DNA of 64,000 nt from JAVVEG01 sp041751425 (GTDB lineage: Bacteria > Pseudomonadota > Gammaproteobacteria > Pseudomonadales > Pseudohongiellaceae), in assembly GCA_041751425.1 (NCBI GenBank), contig JBGSXL010000011.1, positions 124,001 to 188,000 of the forward strand, given 5' to 3'. Of the stretch, positions 43,290 through 53,157 are shown one piece after another. How positions within the stretch are numbered: position 1 is the first letter of the stretch; every line of letters begins with the position of its first letter. A model generated the notes under the pieces. The model saw only the letters and a list, made by a program, of their open reading frames with translations. It did no database searches and had not been told where the DNA came from. Both the position numbers and the translations under genes were made by a program.

Positions 43290-45127
43290 ATCCGATTATA
43301 GAGGCAGTGACAGCTGCGATTAAAGAACGCAGTAAAGCGTCACGCAAAATTTATCTGGAAAGAATGCAACTGACCCGCGAGCACTTTCCGCCGCGCAGAA
43401 AACTTTCCTGTGGCAACCTGGCCCATGCCTTCGCTGCCTGCACGCCTGCAGATAAACAGGCCATACGCATGATGCAAAGCGCCAATCTTGGCATTATCAA
43501 TTCCTATAACGATATGCTTTCCGCTCATCAGCCCTTGCAGCATTACCCGGAAATCATTCGTAATTTTGCGCGTAGCGTGGGTTCTTCCGCACAAATGGCT
43601 GGCGGCGTTCCCGCGATGTGCGATGGTGTGACGCAGGGGCAACCCGGCATGGAGTTGAGTCTGTTCAGCCGCGACCTGATCGCCATGGCAACAGCCATGA
43701 GTTTGAGTCACAACGTGTTCGATGGTGTTCTGTGCCTGGGTGTTTGCGACAAGATCGTTCCCGGCATGCTGATTGGTGCGTTGCAGTTTGGTCATTTACC
43801 TGTGGGTTTCATACCGGCGGGGCCAATGCCGAGTGGGATTCCTAATAAAGAAAAGGCAGAAGTCAGGCAGCGTTTTGCAGAGGGTCTGGCGAGTCGTGAA
43901 GAATTATTGGCTGCAGAATCCGCGTCCTATCACAGTCCGGGCACATGTACTTTTTATGGCACGGCGAACAGCAATCAGGTCATCGTAGAGATGCTGGGAG
44001 TGCAATTGCCGGGGTCATCTTTCATTAATCCGGAAGATCCTCTGCGGCCGGCCTTGATTGAAGAGACTGTACGACGTGTTATCGCCGCATCCGATACGCA
44101 GGGTGCTCATCTAACGATGGCAAAGATGGTCAATGAGGAAGCATTAGTCAATGCTTTGGTAGCGTTGCTGGCAACAGGAGGTTCCACGAATCACACATTA
44201 CATCTGATAGCGATTGCGGAAGCGGCTGGCATCAAACTCAACTGGCAGGATTTCGACAAAGTGTCTTTGGTAACTCCGTTGCTTGCGCGAATCTATCCGA
44301 ACGGCAGCGCAGATGTTAACGCGTTTCAGAGAAGCGGCGGCATGGCATTTCTGGTCAGGGAGCTGCGCGCAGCCGGGCTGTTGAATGAGAATGTTACGGG
44401 ACTGATGGGCAGCGGACTTGCTGCATCTGAGCTTGCGCCATCTCTCGACGATGCCGGCAAGCTGATGTGGACGAATGCGCCGAAATCTTCCCGGTTGCCG
44501 GATGTGTTGCGACCTGCAGCCGAGCCGTTCTCTCAGGAGGGCGGCATGCGAGTGCTACACGGTAATCTGGGTGAGGGAATTATCAAAACCTCGGCTGTTA
44601 AGCCTGAGCATCGTAAAGTCACTGCACCCTGCGTTGTGTTCGGTTCGCAGGACGCATTTATCTCAGCGTACAAACGTGGTGAACTGGAACATGATTTTGT
44701 TGCCATAGTGCGCTTTCAGGGGCCGCGCGCTAATGGCATGCCAGAATTGCATCAATTGACGCCGAGTCTGGGTGCATTGCAGGACAAAGGGTTCCGGGTT
44801 GCTTTAGTTACCGATGGACGGATGTCCGGTGCATCTGGAAAAGTGCCAGCTGCCATCCATATGAGCCCCGAAGCGCTGGATGGTGGTCCATTGGCCCGAT
44901 TGCAAACCGGCGATATCGTGTGTTTGGATTCCGACGCGGGCGAATTGTCCGTGCAATTGACTCCGGAAGTATTCGCAGCTCGGCAAAATACAGCGACGCC
45001 GGAAGCGCATCTTCGTGACAGTACCTTGGGTCGTCATCTATTCGATGCGTTCCGGCAAATCAGCAGTCCGGCCAGAAGTGGCGCTACAGTTTTTCCGCAG
45101 GAGGGTTCCGATGACAGAGCTGAATGA
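43286..45127 (+). CDS. edd: 6-phosphogluconate dehydratase
   Basis: 613 residues of the IlvD/Edd family, starting at GTG 43286 within GTGA overlapping the pgl stop. Recognised segments: NDMLSAHQPLQHYPEIIR, MCDGVTQGQPGMELSLFSRD, the cluster-ligand segment LGVCDKIVPGM, LLATGGSTNHTLHL and VTDGRMSGASGKVPAAIH. The enzyme uses a 4Fe-4S cluster to convert 6-phosphogluconate to KDPG, the first committed step of the Entner-Doudoroff pathway. It overlaps eda by 17 bases. Confidence 0.96.
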   Translation: MNPIIEAVTAAIKERSKASRKIYLERMQLTREHFPPRRKLSCGNLAHAFAACTPADKQAIRMMQSANLGIINSYNDMLSAHQPLQHYPEIIRNFARSVGSSAQMAGGVPAMCDGVTQGQPGMELSLFSRDLIAMATAMSLSHNVFDGVLCLGVCDKIVPGMLIGALQFGHLPVGFIPAGPMPSGIPNKEKAEVRQRFAEGLASREELLAAESASYHSPGTCTFYGTANSNQVIVEMLGVQLPGSSFINPEDPLRPALIEETVRRVIAASDTQGAHLTMAKMVNEEALVNALVALLATGGSTNHTLHLIAIAEAAGIKLNWQDFDKVSLVTPLLARIYPNGSADVNAFQRSGGMAFLVRELRAAGLLNENVTGLMGSGLAASELAPSLDDAGKLMWTNAPKSSRLPDVLRPAAEPFSQEGGMRVLHGNLGEGIIKTSAVKPEHRKVTAPCVVFGSQDAFISAYKRGELEHDFVAIVRFQGPRANGMPELHQLTPSLGALQDKGFRVALVTDGRMSGASGKVPAAIHMSPEALDGGPLARLQTGDIVCLDSDAGELSVQLTPEVFAARQNTATPEAHLRDSTLGRHLFDAFRQISSPARSGATVFPQEGSDDRAE

Positions 45128-45725
45128 TCGACTAAAAGCTTTGCGTGTGTTGCCGGTGTTGGTCGTCAATACAGAAGAAGAGGCAGTTGCTGTAGCTGGC
45201 GCCTTATATGCCGGTGGTCTGCGGGCCGTTGAGATAACACTGCGCACTTCTGCGGCACTGGCGGCCATTCGTGCTGTGAGAGAAAACCATCCAGCTATGA
45301 CAGTTGCGGCAGGTACGGTTAGAACCGCTGCCGATATGGAAGCCGTAGCAAAGGCCGGCGCTGCATTTGCTGTGAGCCCTGGTTTCACGGTCAGACTGTC
45401 GGCATGTGCTGCCAACACAGGTTTGGATTTTTTACCCGGAGTCGCAACACCATCGGAAATCATCGCGGGAACCGAATGTGGTCACCGTTGCTTCAAGCTG
45501 TTCCCTGCCGAGGCGGTTGGCGGTATGGCTCTGCTGAAAGCTCTGGCGTCGCCGTTCGCCGATATCGGATTTTGTCCCACCGGGGGCATTGGTCCACAAA
45601 ATTTCAAGGAATATCTAGCGCTACCTAATGTACTCTGTGTGGGTGGCTCCTGGATGGTTGCTCCTGAGTTGATCAGGCAGCGCCAATGGAGCGAAATAGA
45701 GCGGTTGGCGAAACAGTGCGTTTAA
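45111..45725 (+). CDS. eda: KDPG aldolase
   Basis: 204 residues, standard length. It has VEITLRTSAALAAIR with the catalytic Glu, GTVRTAADMEAVAKAGAAFAVSPGF, and the Schiff-base Lys129 in RCFKLFPAEAVGG. It splits KDPG into pyruvate and glyceraldehyde 3-phosphate. GGAGG lies before ATG 45111, inside the end of edd, so translation is independent though overlapping. Confidence 0.96.
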   Translation: MTELNDRLKALRVLPVLVVNTEEEAVAVAGALYAGGLRAVEITLRTSAALAAIRAVRENHPAMTVAAGTVRTAADMEAVAKAGAAFAVSPGFTVRLSACAANTGLDFLPGVATPSEIIAGTECGHRCFKLFPAEAVGGMALLKALASPFADIGFCPTGGIGPQNFKEYLALPNVLCVGGSWMVAPELIRQRQWSEIERLAKQCV

Positions 45726-45757
45726 GCGCTGCATAAGAACATATGAGGAGGAAGCTG

Positions 45758-46804
45758 ATGCCGTCATCTGGTGGGGTATCAGGCAAGGGGTCAGGCAAGG
45801 GGTCAGGCAAGGGGACAGGCAGGGTGTCAGAAAGCCATATCCTGGCGGATATCGGCGGCACGAATACGCGGTTTGCCATCTCAAGTAACGACCATGCACA
45901 ATTACAGTGCATAGAAGCCGTGCCATGCTCTGAATACAGGCGTTTTGAAGATGCTCTGGAAGCCTATATCAAGAGCCTCGACGCTGAAGTTGCCCCAAAA
46001 ATGGCCAGTCTATGCATAGCAGTCGCCGCTGCGGTGCATAAAGATCGCATTAAACTGACCAATTACAGCTGGGAGTTCAGCCGCAAGGATCTGGCAGCGC
46101 AATTCGCGCTCACCATTCATGTTCTGAATGATTTCTCTGCTCAGGCTTATTTGCTCACTGAATTGAATGAAACCGATGTAGTGTGGATTCAAAGGCCGGC
46201 GTCTTTTCGTAACTACTCGGACAGACCAGGCACAACCTGTGCGGTGGTAGGCCCCGGGACAGGCTTCGGTGGCACAGCCCTGACGGCAAGAGGCGAGGTG
46301 CTGGAGTCTGAGCCCGGACATCTGTCGTTCGCACCCGTGACAGAACATGAGACCGAGCTATTAAAGATACTGTGGCAACGTTTTGACCGCATCTCGGTAG
46401 AGCATCTGCTCTCTGGCCCGGGTCTCGCCAACTTGTATTGGGCTAACGCAACGCTGCAAGGCTTTGCAGAAAGTGAACTCAGCGCTCCGCAAATCGTAGC
46501 AGCAGCAAAAACTGGCGAGCCTCTTGCATTGGCAACCATGCGTGATTTTACTGGCATCCTGGGTTCTGTGTGCGGAGACTTTGCATTGATGACTGGTAGT
46601 CTGGGTGGATTCTATCTGTCAGGTGACATGCTGGGAAAAATGGATGTTTTATTCGATCTGGATTTATTCATATCACGCTTCCGTGACAAGGGCGCATTCC
46701 GTAATTGGTGCGCCGACATTCCTGTGGCACGGATTACAGCAGATTATCCGGGGTTGCGCGGGTGCGCGGCTTATACCAGGAAATTATTGAAATGGAGCAT
46801 ATAG
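45758..46804 (+). CDS. glk: glucokinase with a repeat-derived N-terminal extension
   Basis: 348 residues of the bacterial glucokinase family: HILADIGGTNTRFAI (phosphate-binding), LNDFSAQAYLL (catalytic Asp), GPGTGFGGTAL, and ESEPGHLSFAP (the glucose-binding EPGH). It phosphorylates free glucose released by MalQ and glycogen breakdown, feeding Zwf. Homologues start just before ILADIGGTN. Here ATG 45758 with GAGGAGG upstream adds about 22 residues, including a low-complexity GSGKGSGKGTG encoded by a 12-base tandem repeat. GTG 45824 is an alternative start without a good Shine-Dalgarno. Confidence 0.92.
   Translation: MPSSGGVSGKGSGKGSGKGTGRVSESHILADIGGTNTRFAISSNDHAQLQCIEAVPCSEYRRFEDALEAYIKSLDAEVAPKMASLCIAVAAAVHKDRIKLTNYSWEFSRKDLAAQFALTIHVLNDFSAQAYLLTELNETDVVWIQRPASFRNYSDRPGTTCAVVGPGTGFGGTALTARGEVLESEPGHLSFAPVTEHETELLKILWQRFDRISVEHLLSGPGLANLYWANATLQGFAESELSAPQIVAAAKTGEPLALATMRDFTGILGSVCGDFALMTGSLGGFYLSGDMLGKMDVLFDLDLFISRFRDKGAFRNWCADIPVARITADYPGLRGCAAYTRKLLKWSI
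45767..45826 (+). repeat. 12-base tandem repeat inside the glk start
   Basis: Five units of 12 bases: three identical copies of TCAGGCAAGGGG (45779-45814), flanked by degenerate copies TCTGGTGGGGTA (45767-45778) and ACAGGCAGGGTG (45815-45826). Being a multiple of 3, it stays in frame and encodes repeated SGKG. Repeats of this kind can change copy number by slippage. Confidence 0.8.
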
Positions 46805-49005
46805 AAACAGCATGTCTGGCTCTCAGTGATACTGAAAGAGACATGCTGGAACAATTGCTACTGGCACATGGAATTGCAGCCGAGTATATCGAGTACTCGG
46901 GAGGCACCGTTCAGATACCTCTGCGCGATCGTGTGCATATTCTGCTATTGAAAGGTGAAAATATTTTCACTCACTCACGGATGGACATTCGCAAAGTGGC
47001 AGATGCGTTGGCAGCTTTGTGGAATGCTGAATGGATGAGCGTACTACCACCCGTTGCAATACTGAGTGCTGGGGGTGCAGATGCTATCCGGTTAAGTATT
47101 CCTGCAATGCAACTGCATTCACGTTGGCATTGGCAAATAGAGTTAGAAGGGGGCAGTGCGAATGAGAAGGTATTTTCGGGGACATTTCTGCCGGAAAATT
47201 TACCTGAAACAGATCGCACACAAATTGGTGACAATTCGTATAGCGCCAGGTCACTTTCGACACGCATGCTTGTGAATGAAGCACTCCCTTCTGGTTATCA
47301 TCGCCTCTCTCTGAATCCGGTGGAAGCGCAAGATTCCGACGAAAATTTCGCAATGGCTCTGATAATTGCTCCAGCGCGTTGTTACGAACCGGCGTGGGCC
47401 GCAGAGGGTAAACGTTTATGGGGGCTGACGGTTCAGTTGTATAGTTTGCAGTCCGCGCGCAACTGGGGTGTGGGGGATTTCAGCGATCTGCAGCAGTTGA
47501 TAAAAATGTCAGCTGAGCAAGGCGTCAGTTTTCTGGCTTTGAATCCATTGCATGCACTGGATACGGAGAATCCGCAGAACTGCAGTCCCTACAGCCCGGT
47601 GGATCGAAAGCGCTTGAATGTAATTTATATCGATCCTGAGATTGAACCGGAGTTTCAGCAGAACGAAATTTCACAGAGAAAATTCAAGAATTTCGTGCAA
47701 GCGAATGCAACTTCAAAAAAATATTCTGATGCAATTCCGCAGAGCACACTGATTGACTACACGGCAGTCATGCAACTGAAGCTGGGTGTTCTTGCCGATA
47801 TGTACAATTATTTTGTTGCACAACACCTGCAGGCAGCAACAGACAGAGGGCAGGCTTTCGAGAAGTTTGTTCTGGACCATGGTAAAGATTTGCTTGAGTT
47901 CGCCGAGTTTGAGGCAAACCGAGCTGGTCATAGCTCCAACCCCTGCGCCAAAGAGCCACGTTTTTATCTTTATACCCAGTGGTTGGCCGAACAGCAGTTG
48001 GTTGCCTGCCAGGCCCTCGCAGTGCAACTCGGTATGCGTATAGGTTTGGTTCGCGATCTGGCAGTAGGAAGTTCCGGCGAAGGAGCAGAAGTTTCTTTAA
48101 GCCAGGGTTTGTTCTGCGACCTCACCAGCATAGGTGCACCACCAGATCCTTTGGCGCCGCAAGGTCAGAACTGGGGTTTCCCCCCTCTGGATCCGTTGCG
48201 ACTGCGGCAAAACGCATTTCAACATTTCGTCGACCTGCTACGGTCGAACATGTCTCATTGCGGCGCACTGCGCATAGATCATGTGATGGCGTTGATGCGT
48301 TTGTGGTGGTGTCCGCGTGGTAATCATCGTGGTGAAGGTGCTTATGTGCACTATCCTGTCGATGATCTGTTTGCCTTATTGCGACTGGAGAGTCAGCGCA
48401 ACAGTTGCGTCGTAATAGGTGAAGACCTGGGTGTAGTGCCCCCCGAAGTCCGCGCTTACCTGCACTCATCAGCGGTGTTTTCCAATGTGTTGTTCTATTT
48501 CGAAAAGTATGATGGGTATCATTTCAAACGCCCGCAACATTACACACAAAAAGCACTGGCGATGGTTGCGAATCATGATGTTCCCACATTGGCAGCATGG
48601 TGGAATATCTCCGATTTACAGCTGCGTTTCGAACTTGGCCTTATAGATAGTGAAAGTGAGTTGGATGAGCAGCAAAGTATGCGCTTGATAGAGAAAGACC
48701 AGGTGTTGAGGTTGCTGGAGGAACAATGGTTACTGCCAGAAAGTTGGCGCGGTGATGTCATGAGTAAAACGTTTGATCAGGAACTTTGCCTGGCATTGCT
48801 GAAATGCTGCGCATGCAGCGAATCGCAGTTACTGGCGATTCAGCTGGAAGATTTTATTTTGCTGGAAGTGCCGATAAATATACCGGGCACCAGCAAGCAA
48901 TACCCTAACTGGCAAAGACAATTGCCAATTGACCTGCATGAGCTTCTAAGCTCGGAATCAAGCGTTCAGATCATGACGGAAATCGCGTCCATGCGGGCAG
49001 ATTAA
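46792..49005 (+). CDS. malQ: 4-alpha-glucanotransferase (amylomaltase)
   Basis: 737 residues of GH77. An N-terminal accessory domain (about 1-195) precedes the catalytic part: GLTVQLYSLQSARNWGVGDFSDLQQL, RLNVIYIDPE, nucleophile D496 in LRIDHVMALMRLWW, acid/base E544 in VIGEDLGVVPPEVR, and NHDVPTLAAWW. It transfers maltodextrin chains and releases glucose, which Glk can phosphorylate. The start ATG 46792 lies inside the last codons of glk (13-base overlap). Its upstream frame would add glk-overlapping residues that homologues lack. Confidence 0.94.
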   Translation: MEHIETACLALSDTERDMLEQLLLAHGIAAEYIEYSGGTVQIPLRDRVHILLLKGENIFTHSRMDIRKVADALAALWNAEWMSVLPPVAILSAGGADAIRLSIPAMQLHSRWHWQIELEGGSANEKVFSGTFLPENLPETDRTQIGDNSYSARSLSTRMLVNEALPSGYHRLSLNPVEAQDSDENFAMALIIAPARCYEPAWAAEGKRLWGLTVQLYSLQSARNWGVGDFSDLQQLIKMSAEQGVSFLALNPLHALDTENPQNCSPYSPVDRKRLNVIYIDPEIEPEFQQNEISQRKFKNFVQANATSKKYSDAIPQSTLIDYTAVMQLKLGVLADMYNYFVAQHLQAATDRGQAFEKFVLDHGKDLLEFAEFEANRAGHSSNPCAKEPRFYLYTQWLAEQQLVACQALAVQLGMRIGLVRDLAVGSSGEGAEVSLSQGLFCDLTSIGAPPDPLAPQGQNWGFPPLDPLRLRQNAFQHFVDLLRSNMSHCGALRIDHVMALMRLWWCPRGNHRGEGAYVHYPVDDLFALLRLESQRNSCVVIGEDLGVVPPEVRAYLHSSAVFSNVLFYFEKYDGYHFKRPQHYTQKALAMVANHDVPTLAAWWNISDLQLRFELGLIDSESELDEQQSMRLIEKDQVLRLLEEQWLLPESWRGDVMSKTFDQELCLALLKCCACSESQLLAIQLEDFILLEVPINIPGTSKQYPNWQRQLPIDLHELLSSESSVQIMTEIASMRAD

Positions 49006-49017
49006 GGAGACAAAACT

Positions 49018-49056
49018 ATGTTAATAACAAAAATCTGCTGCAGGAACGGCATGTGA
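49018..49056 (+). CDS. 12-codon leader ORF overlapping the glgB start
   Basis: ATG 49018 has the strongest Shine-Dalgarno of this junction (AAGGAG, 8 bases away). It opens MLITKICCRNGM and stops at TGA 49054-49056, which overlaps the glgB GTG (49053) as GTGA. Ribosomes ending here would be placed directly on the glgB start, so translational coupling is plausible. Alternatively it is a decayed former N-terminus. Too short to support as a functional peptide. Confidence 0.35.
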   Translation: MLITKICCRNGM

Positions 49057-50969
49057 ACGAATCATCTTACTCTTCCCAAATGTTCGTAACGGACCAGGAT
49101 CTGTATCTGTTCAGCCGAGGCGAGCAGGAGCGTGCTTATCAGTTCATGGGAGCGCATCATCGCCAGATTGATGGTATAGACGGTGTGCATTTCGTGGTGT
49201 GGGCGCCAGCGGCTTCGGCGGTTTCAGTAACTGGTGATTTCAACGGTTGGAACCAATCGTCGCATCCATTGCATTGCCTTGGTGATAGCGGCGTCTGGGA
49301 AACGTTTGTGCCCGGAATAGTGGCAGGTATGCATTATAAGTACTGCATAGTAGACAGCCGTGGCAACACATTGCCTCTGAAGGCCGACCCTTATGCACAG
49401 GAAATGCAACTGCGGCCTGATAATGCATCGATGGTGCCTTATGCCACAAAATTTAAATGGAAAGACAGTAAGTGGATGAAGGCACGCAAAAGCTCTGCAG
49501 GTCATGAATCATCTTTACTTATTTATGAAGTACACCTCGGGTCGTGGCGTCGGAACAATGACAATAGATTTTTGAACTATCAAGAACTGGCTAAACAACT
49601 GGTTGCTTATGTCAAAGAGCTTGGTTTCACACATATACAGTTGATGCCGGTGAGTGAGTATCCGTTTGATGGATCGTGGGGCTATCAACCCATAGGCCTG
49701 TTTGCGCCAACACGCCGCTTCGGCTCTCCGGATGAATTTCGATTTTTCGTAGACCACGCACACAGACAGGGTATTGGAGTTTTGTTGGATTGGGTGCCAG
49801 CTCACTTCCCTTCCGATGATCACGGCCTGGGAAATTTCGATGGCACAAGTCTTTATGAACATGCTGATCCGCGCAAGGGCTTTCATCCGGATTGGAACAC
49901 TCTGATATTCAACTACGGACGCGCAGAAGTTGTCAGTTATCTTCTGAGCAACGCTATTTATTGGTTGCAAGAGTTCCATCTGGATGGTCTGCGCTTCGAT
50001 GCAGTAGCCTCGATGCTCTACCTGAATTACAGCCGCAAGGAAGGCGAATGGCTGCCGAACCAGCACGGCGGGTTTGAGAATCTGGAAGCGATTCAGTTAC
50101 TGCGCAATGTCAATGAACGAGTGCATCTGCATTTCCCCGGTGTACTCATGATTGCGGAGGAGTCAACGGCATGGCCGGGCGTTACAGACTTTACTTCGCG
50201 TGGTGGCCTGGGTTTTGGTTTTAAATGGAATCTTGGCTGGATGAATGACACGCTAAGCTATATGTCACGTGATCCCATACATCGAAAGTATCATCACAAG
50301 GAGATGACTTTCGGTTTGCTTTACGCGTTCTCCGAAAGTTTTGTGCTGGCTCTTAGTCACGATGAAGTGGTGCATGGTAAACGCTCATTGCTGGAGAAAA
50401 TGCCCGGTGACGATTGGCAGAAGTTTGCTAACCTTCGTGCTTATTTTGGGTTCATGTGGGCGCACCCCGGCAAGAAACTTCTGTTCATGGGTGATGAGTT
50501 TGCACAGCGCAACGAATGGAACCACGACAATAGTCTTGATTGGCACTTGCTGGAACATGCATCGCACCAGGGCGTCAGTCGTCTGGTCGGCGATCTCAAT
50601 ACATTGTGCAAGGACCTGCCCGCGTTGCATGAACTCGATGACGACAATTATGGGTTTGAGTGGATAGATGCTGACGGCAGCGGTCTGTGTGTGTTTATTT
50701 TTCTGCGTCGTTCAAGGCTGACGGGGCAGTTGTTAATAGCAGTCTGCAACATGACACCAAGCGTGCATCACAATTTCAGGATAGGCGTTCCTGCGGGGGG
50801 CGTTTACAGAGAAGCCATGAATACTGACAGCCATTTCTATGGTGGCAGCGGCGCAGGTAACCTGGGCGCGGTGATAAGTCAGGCGCAAGGTTGTCATGGC
50901 AGGTCCGACTCTATAGTCGTGACGCTGCCGCCATTGGCCAGCATTTATTTCGTACACGAATCGGCATAA
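49053..50969 (+). CDS. glgB: 1,4-alpha-glucan branching enzyme
   Basis: 638 residues, shorter than the E. coli enzyme because the extra N1 module is absent. A CBM48 domain (about 30-110, FVVWAPAASAVSVTGDFNGW) precedes the GH13 barrel: MPVSEYPFDGSWGYQP, nucleophile D316 in DGLRFDAVASML, acid/base E369 in IAEES, and D437 in LSHDEVVHGKRSL. It introduces alpha-1,6 branches into glycogen. It begins at GTG 49053 with AGGA 7 bases upstream, behind a 12-codon leader ORF. Confidence 0.94.
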   Translation: MNESSYSSQMFVTDQDLYLFSRGEQERAYQFMGAHHRQIDGIDGVHFVVWAPAASAVSVTGDFNGWNQSSHPLHCLGDSGVWETFVPGIVAGMHYKYCIVDSRGNTLPLKADPYAQEMQLRPDNASMVPYATKFKWKDSKWMKARKSSAGHESSLLIYEVHLGSWRRNNDNRFLNYQELAKQLVAYVKELGFTHIQLMPVSEYPFDGSWGYQPIGLFAPTRRFGSPDEFRFFVDHAHRQGIGVLLDWVPAHFPSDDHGLGNFDGTSLYEHADPRKGFHPDWNTLIFNYGRAEVVSYLLSNAIYWLQEFHLDGLRFDAVASMLYLNYSRKEGEWLPNQHGGFENLEAIQLLRNVNERVHLHFPGVLMIAEESTAWPGVTDFTSRGGLGFGFKWNLGWMNDTLSYMSRDPIHRKYHHKEMTFGLLYAFSESFVLALSHDEVVHGKRSLLEKMPGDDWQKFANLRAYFGFMWAHPGKKLLFMGDEFAQRNEWNHDNSLDWHLLEHASHQGVSRLVGDLNTLCKDLPALHELDDDNYGFEWIDADGSGLCVFIFLRRSRLTGQLLIAVCNMTPSVHHNFRIGVPAGGVYREAMNTDSHFYGGSGAGNLGAVISQAQGCHGRSDSIVVTLPPLASIYFVHESA

Positions 50970-51009
50970 CGATGAACAATAGTTATAGAATCTGGAGGCG
51001 AACCACTCA

Positions 51010-53157
51010 ATGAAGCAAGCAGTATCATTGACAGCAGGACTTCCCAACCCGCTTGGTGCGAACTGGGATGGCGAAGGGATCAACTTTGCAATATTCTCCG
51101 CACATGCGGAGAAAGTAGAACTCTGTCTGTTTTCTCCGGATGGCTCCCGTGAGTTGCAGCGGTTGGCTTTGCCATCACTGACTAATCAGGTCTGGCATGG
51201 TTATCTGTCCAATGCAGGCCCGGGAACTGTTTATGCCTATCGCGTCCATGGTCCCTATCAGACACACCTGGGGCATCGCTTCAATCCTCATAAACTGCTT
51301 CTTGACCCCTATGCGCGTCAGCTATGCGGCAAGTTTGTGTGGTCTGACACGCATTATGGTTTCGATCTGGATTTTCCGGACAAGGAAGCAAAGTTCGACA
51401 AACGCGACAACAAGGCTTTCATGCCCAAATGCATCGTTGTTAAAGATGTACCGGGTAGCGCACAAAAGTATCATCGTGTACCTATGGCAAAAACGGTGTT
51501 GTATGAAACCCACCTGAAGGGTTTTACAATCATGCACCCGGGCATACCTCCGCAACTGAGAGGTCGTTTTGCTGGCATGGCACACAAAGAAATCATCACT
51601 TACCTGAAGGCGCTGGGTATAACAAGTATCGAGCTGCTGCCCATTCAGAGTTTCATCAGCGAGGAGTTTTTGCACGACAGGAAGCTCAGCAACTACTGGG
51701 GTTACAACTCACTTTGCTTCTTTGCACCGCATCACGAGTATCTGAGCGATAACAATATTCTTGAATTTCGGCACATGGTGGATACCTATCACGATGCAGG
51801 CATAGAAGTGATATTGGATATTGTCTTCAACCATACCGCAGAAGGCGGACGCCTGGGACCAACGCTCTCCTTGCGTGGCATCGACAATCTTTCTTACTAC
51901 CGCTTGCAGCCTGAAGACAAGCGTTATTACATCAATGATACCGGTTGTGGCAACACGCTGAACCTGATGCATCCGCGTGTTGTGCAGTTGATAATGGATT
52001 GTCTGCGTTACTGGGCAAGCAATATGCAGGTGGATGGTTTCAGGTTTGACCTGGCACCTGTGTTAGGTCGTGAATCCTATGGATTCGATCAGGGAAGTGG
52101 TTTTTTCGATGCGGTACAACAAGACCCCGTGCTGGCGAGCGTGAAGTTGATTGCTGAACCTTGGGATATCGGCCCCGGGGGTTATCAGTTAGGTCGTTTC
52201 CCACCGGGATGGAGCGAATGGAACGATCGCTATCGGGACACTGTGCGGCGATTCTGGCGCGGTGATTCGGGAGTGCTGCCCGAGTTCGCCAGGCGTGTGC
52301 ATGGTTCCAGCGATATCTTCGAACATGCGGGACGTCGTCCTTCCGCGAGTATCAACTTCGTGACCAGTCATGATGGTTTCACGCTGCATGATCTGGTCAG
52401 CTATAAGGAACGCCACAACGAAGGTAATGGCGAGGGTGGTCAGGATGGGCATCGCGAGAACTACAGCGACAATTTCGGTATCGAAGGCCCTGTGGAGGAT
52501 GCTTCAGTCAACGTATTGAGATTGCGCCAGCAACGAAACTTTTTGGCAACGCTGTTTTTGTCACAGGGTACGCCAATGATGCTGGGCGGCGATGAGTTCT
52601 GTCGTTCACTGCATGGTAATAATAATGCCTATTGTCAGGACAACGAATTAAGTTGGATGAATTGGCCGGCGATCTCACGCACAGGTCATGTACAGATAGA
52701 ATTTACAACACTGCTGATACATCTGCGCAAACGGTTTGGATTTTTGTTTCCGAACAGATATGTGCATGAGCCACAGAGTCCGAAAGATTCTGCCGTGCAA
52801 TGGTTCAATAGCAGCGGTGGCCTGATGCAGGCTGCCCATTGGCAGGAGCATCAGGCTCGCACGCTGGGCTGTAAGCTCAGAGGTATCGATCCTGAGACTG
52901 GGATCACCAGACGTGCTCTCATCGTGTTCCACGCAGACCGATCCGCGCTGGCTTTCAAACTGCCTGTTGTGCCAGGAGTTGTTCGATGGGAGATAGTACT
53001 GGATACGGCTACTCACAACGGTGTTCCTGATGTTGATAATTGTATGGTTATAACCCGAATTAATTTATTTTCCTGTTCAACAGTGATGTTGTTGGCGCAT
53101 GAAGAGTCTGTATCAGAAGCGCAAGATCTGAACAGTGATAAGAGGAAGTTGGTATGA
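51010..53157 (+). CDS. glgX: glycogen debranching enzyme
   Basis: 715 residues of the GlgX/isoamylase type in GH13. A CBM48 domain (GLPNPLGANWDGEGINFAIFS) is followed by the barrel with YWGYNSLCFFAP, DIVFNHTAEGG, nucleophile D347 in VDGFRFDLAPVLGR, E383 in LIAEPWDIGPGGYQLG and TSHDGFTLHDLVSY. It hydrolyses the alpha-1,6 stubs left by glycogen phosphorylase. GGAGG lies 11 bases before the ATG. Its stop overlaps the glgP start by 4 bases (ATGA). Confidence 0.95.
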   Translation: MKQAVSLTAGLPNPLGANWDGEGINFAIFSAHAEKVELCLFSPDGSRELQRLALPSLTNQVWHGYLSNAGPGTVYAYRVHGPYQTHLGHRFNPHKLLLDPYARQLCGKFVWSDTHYGFDLDFPDKEAKFDKRDNKAFMPKCIVVKDVPGSAQKYHRVPMAKTVLYETHLKGFTIMHPGIPPQLRGRFAGMAHKEIITYLKALGITSIELLPIQSFISEEFLHDRKLSNYWGYNSLCFFAPHHEYLSDNNILEFRHMVDTYHDAGIEVILDIVFNHTAEGGRLGPTLSLRGIDNLSYYRLQPEDKRYYINDTGCGNTLNLMHPRVVQLIMDCLRYWASNMQVDGFRFDLAPVLGRESYGFDQGSGFFDAVQQDPVLASVKLIAEPWDIGPGGYQLGRFPPGWSEWNDRYRDTVRRFWRGDSGVLPEFARRVHGSSDIFEHAGRRPSASINFVTSHDGFTLHDLVSYKERHNEGNGEGGQDGHRENYSDNFGIEGPVEDASVNVLRLRQQRNFLATLFLSQGTPMMLGGDEFCRSLHGNNNAYCQDNELSWMNWPAISRTGHVQIEFTTLLIHLRKRFGFLFPNRYVHEPQSPKDSAVQWFNSSGGLMQAAHWQEHQARTLGCKLRGIDPETGITRRALIVFHADRSALAFKLPVVPGVVRWEIVLDTATHNGVPDVDNCMVITRINLFSCSTVMLLAHEESVSEAQDLNSDKRKLV

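Noticed and set aside
45767..45826. Short regular repeats as a possible CRISPR array
   Set aside because: Units are contiguous 12-base tandem copies without spacers and lie in the glk coding frame.
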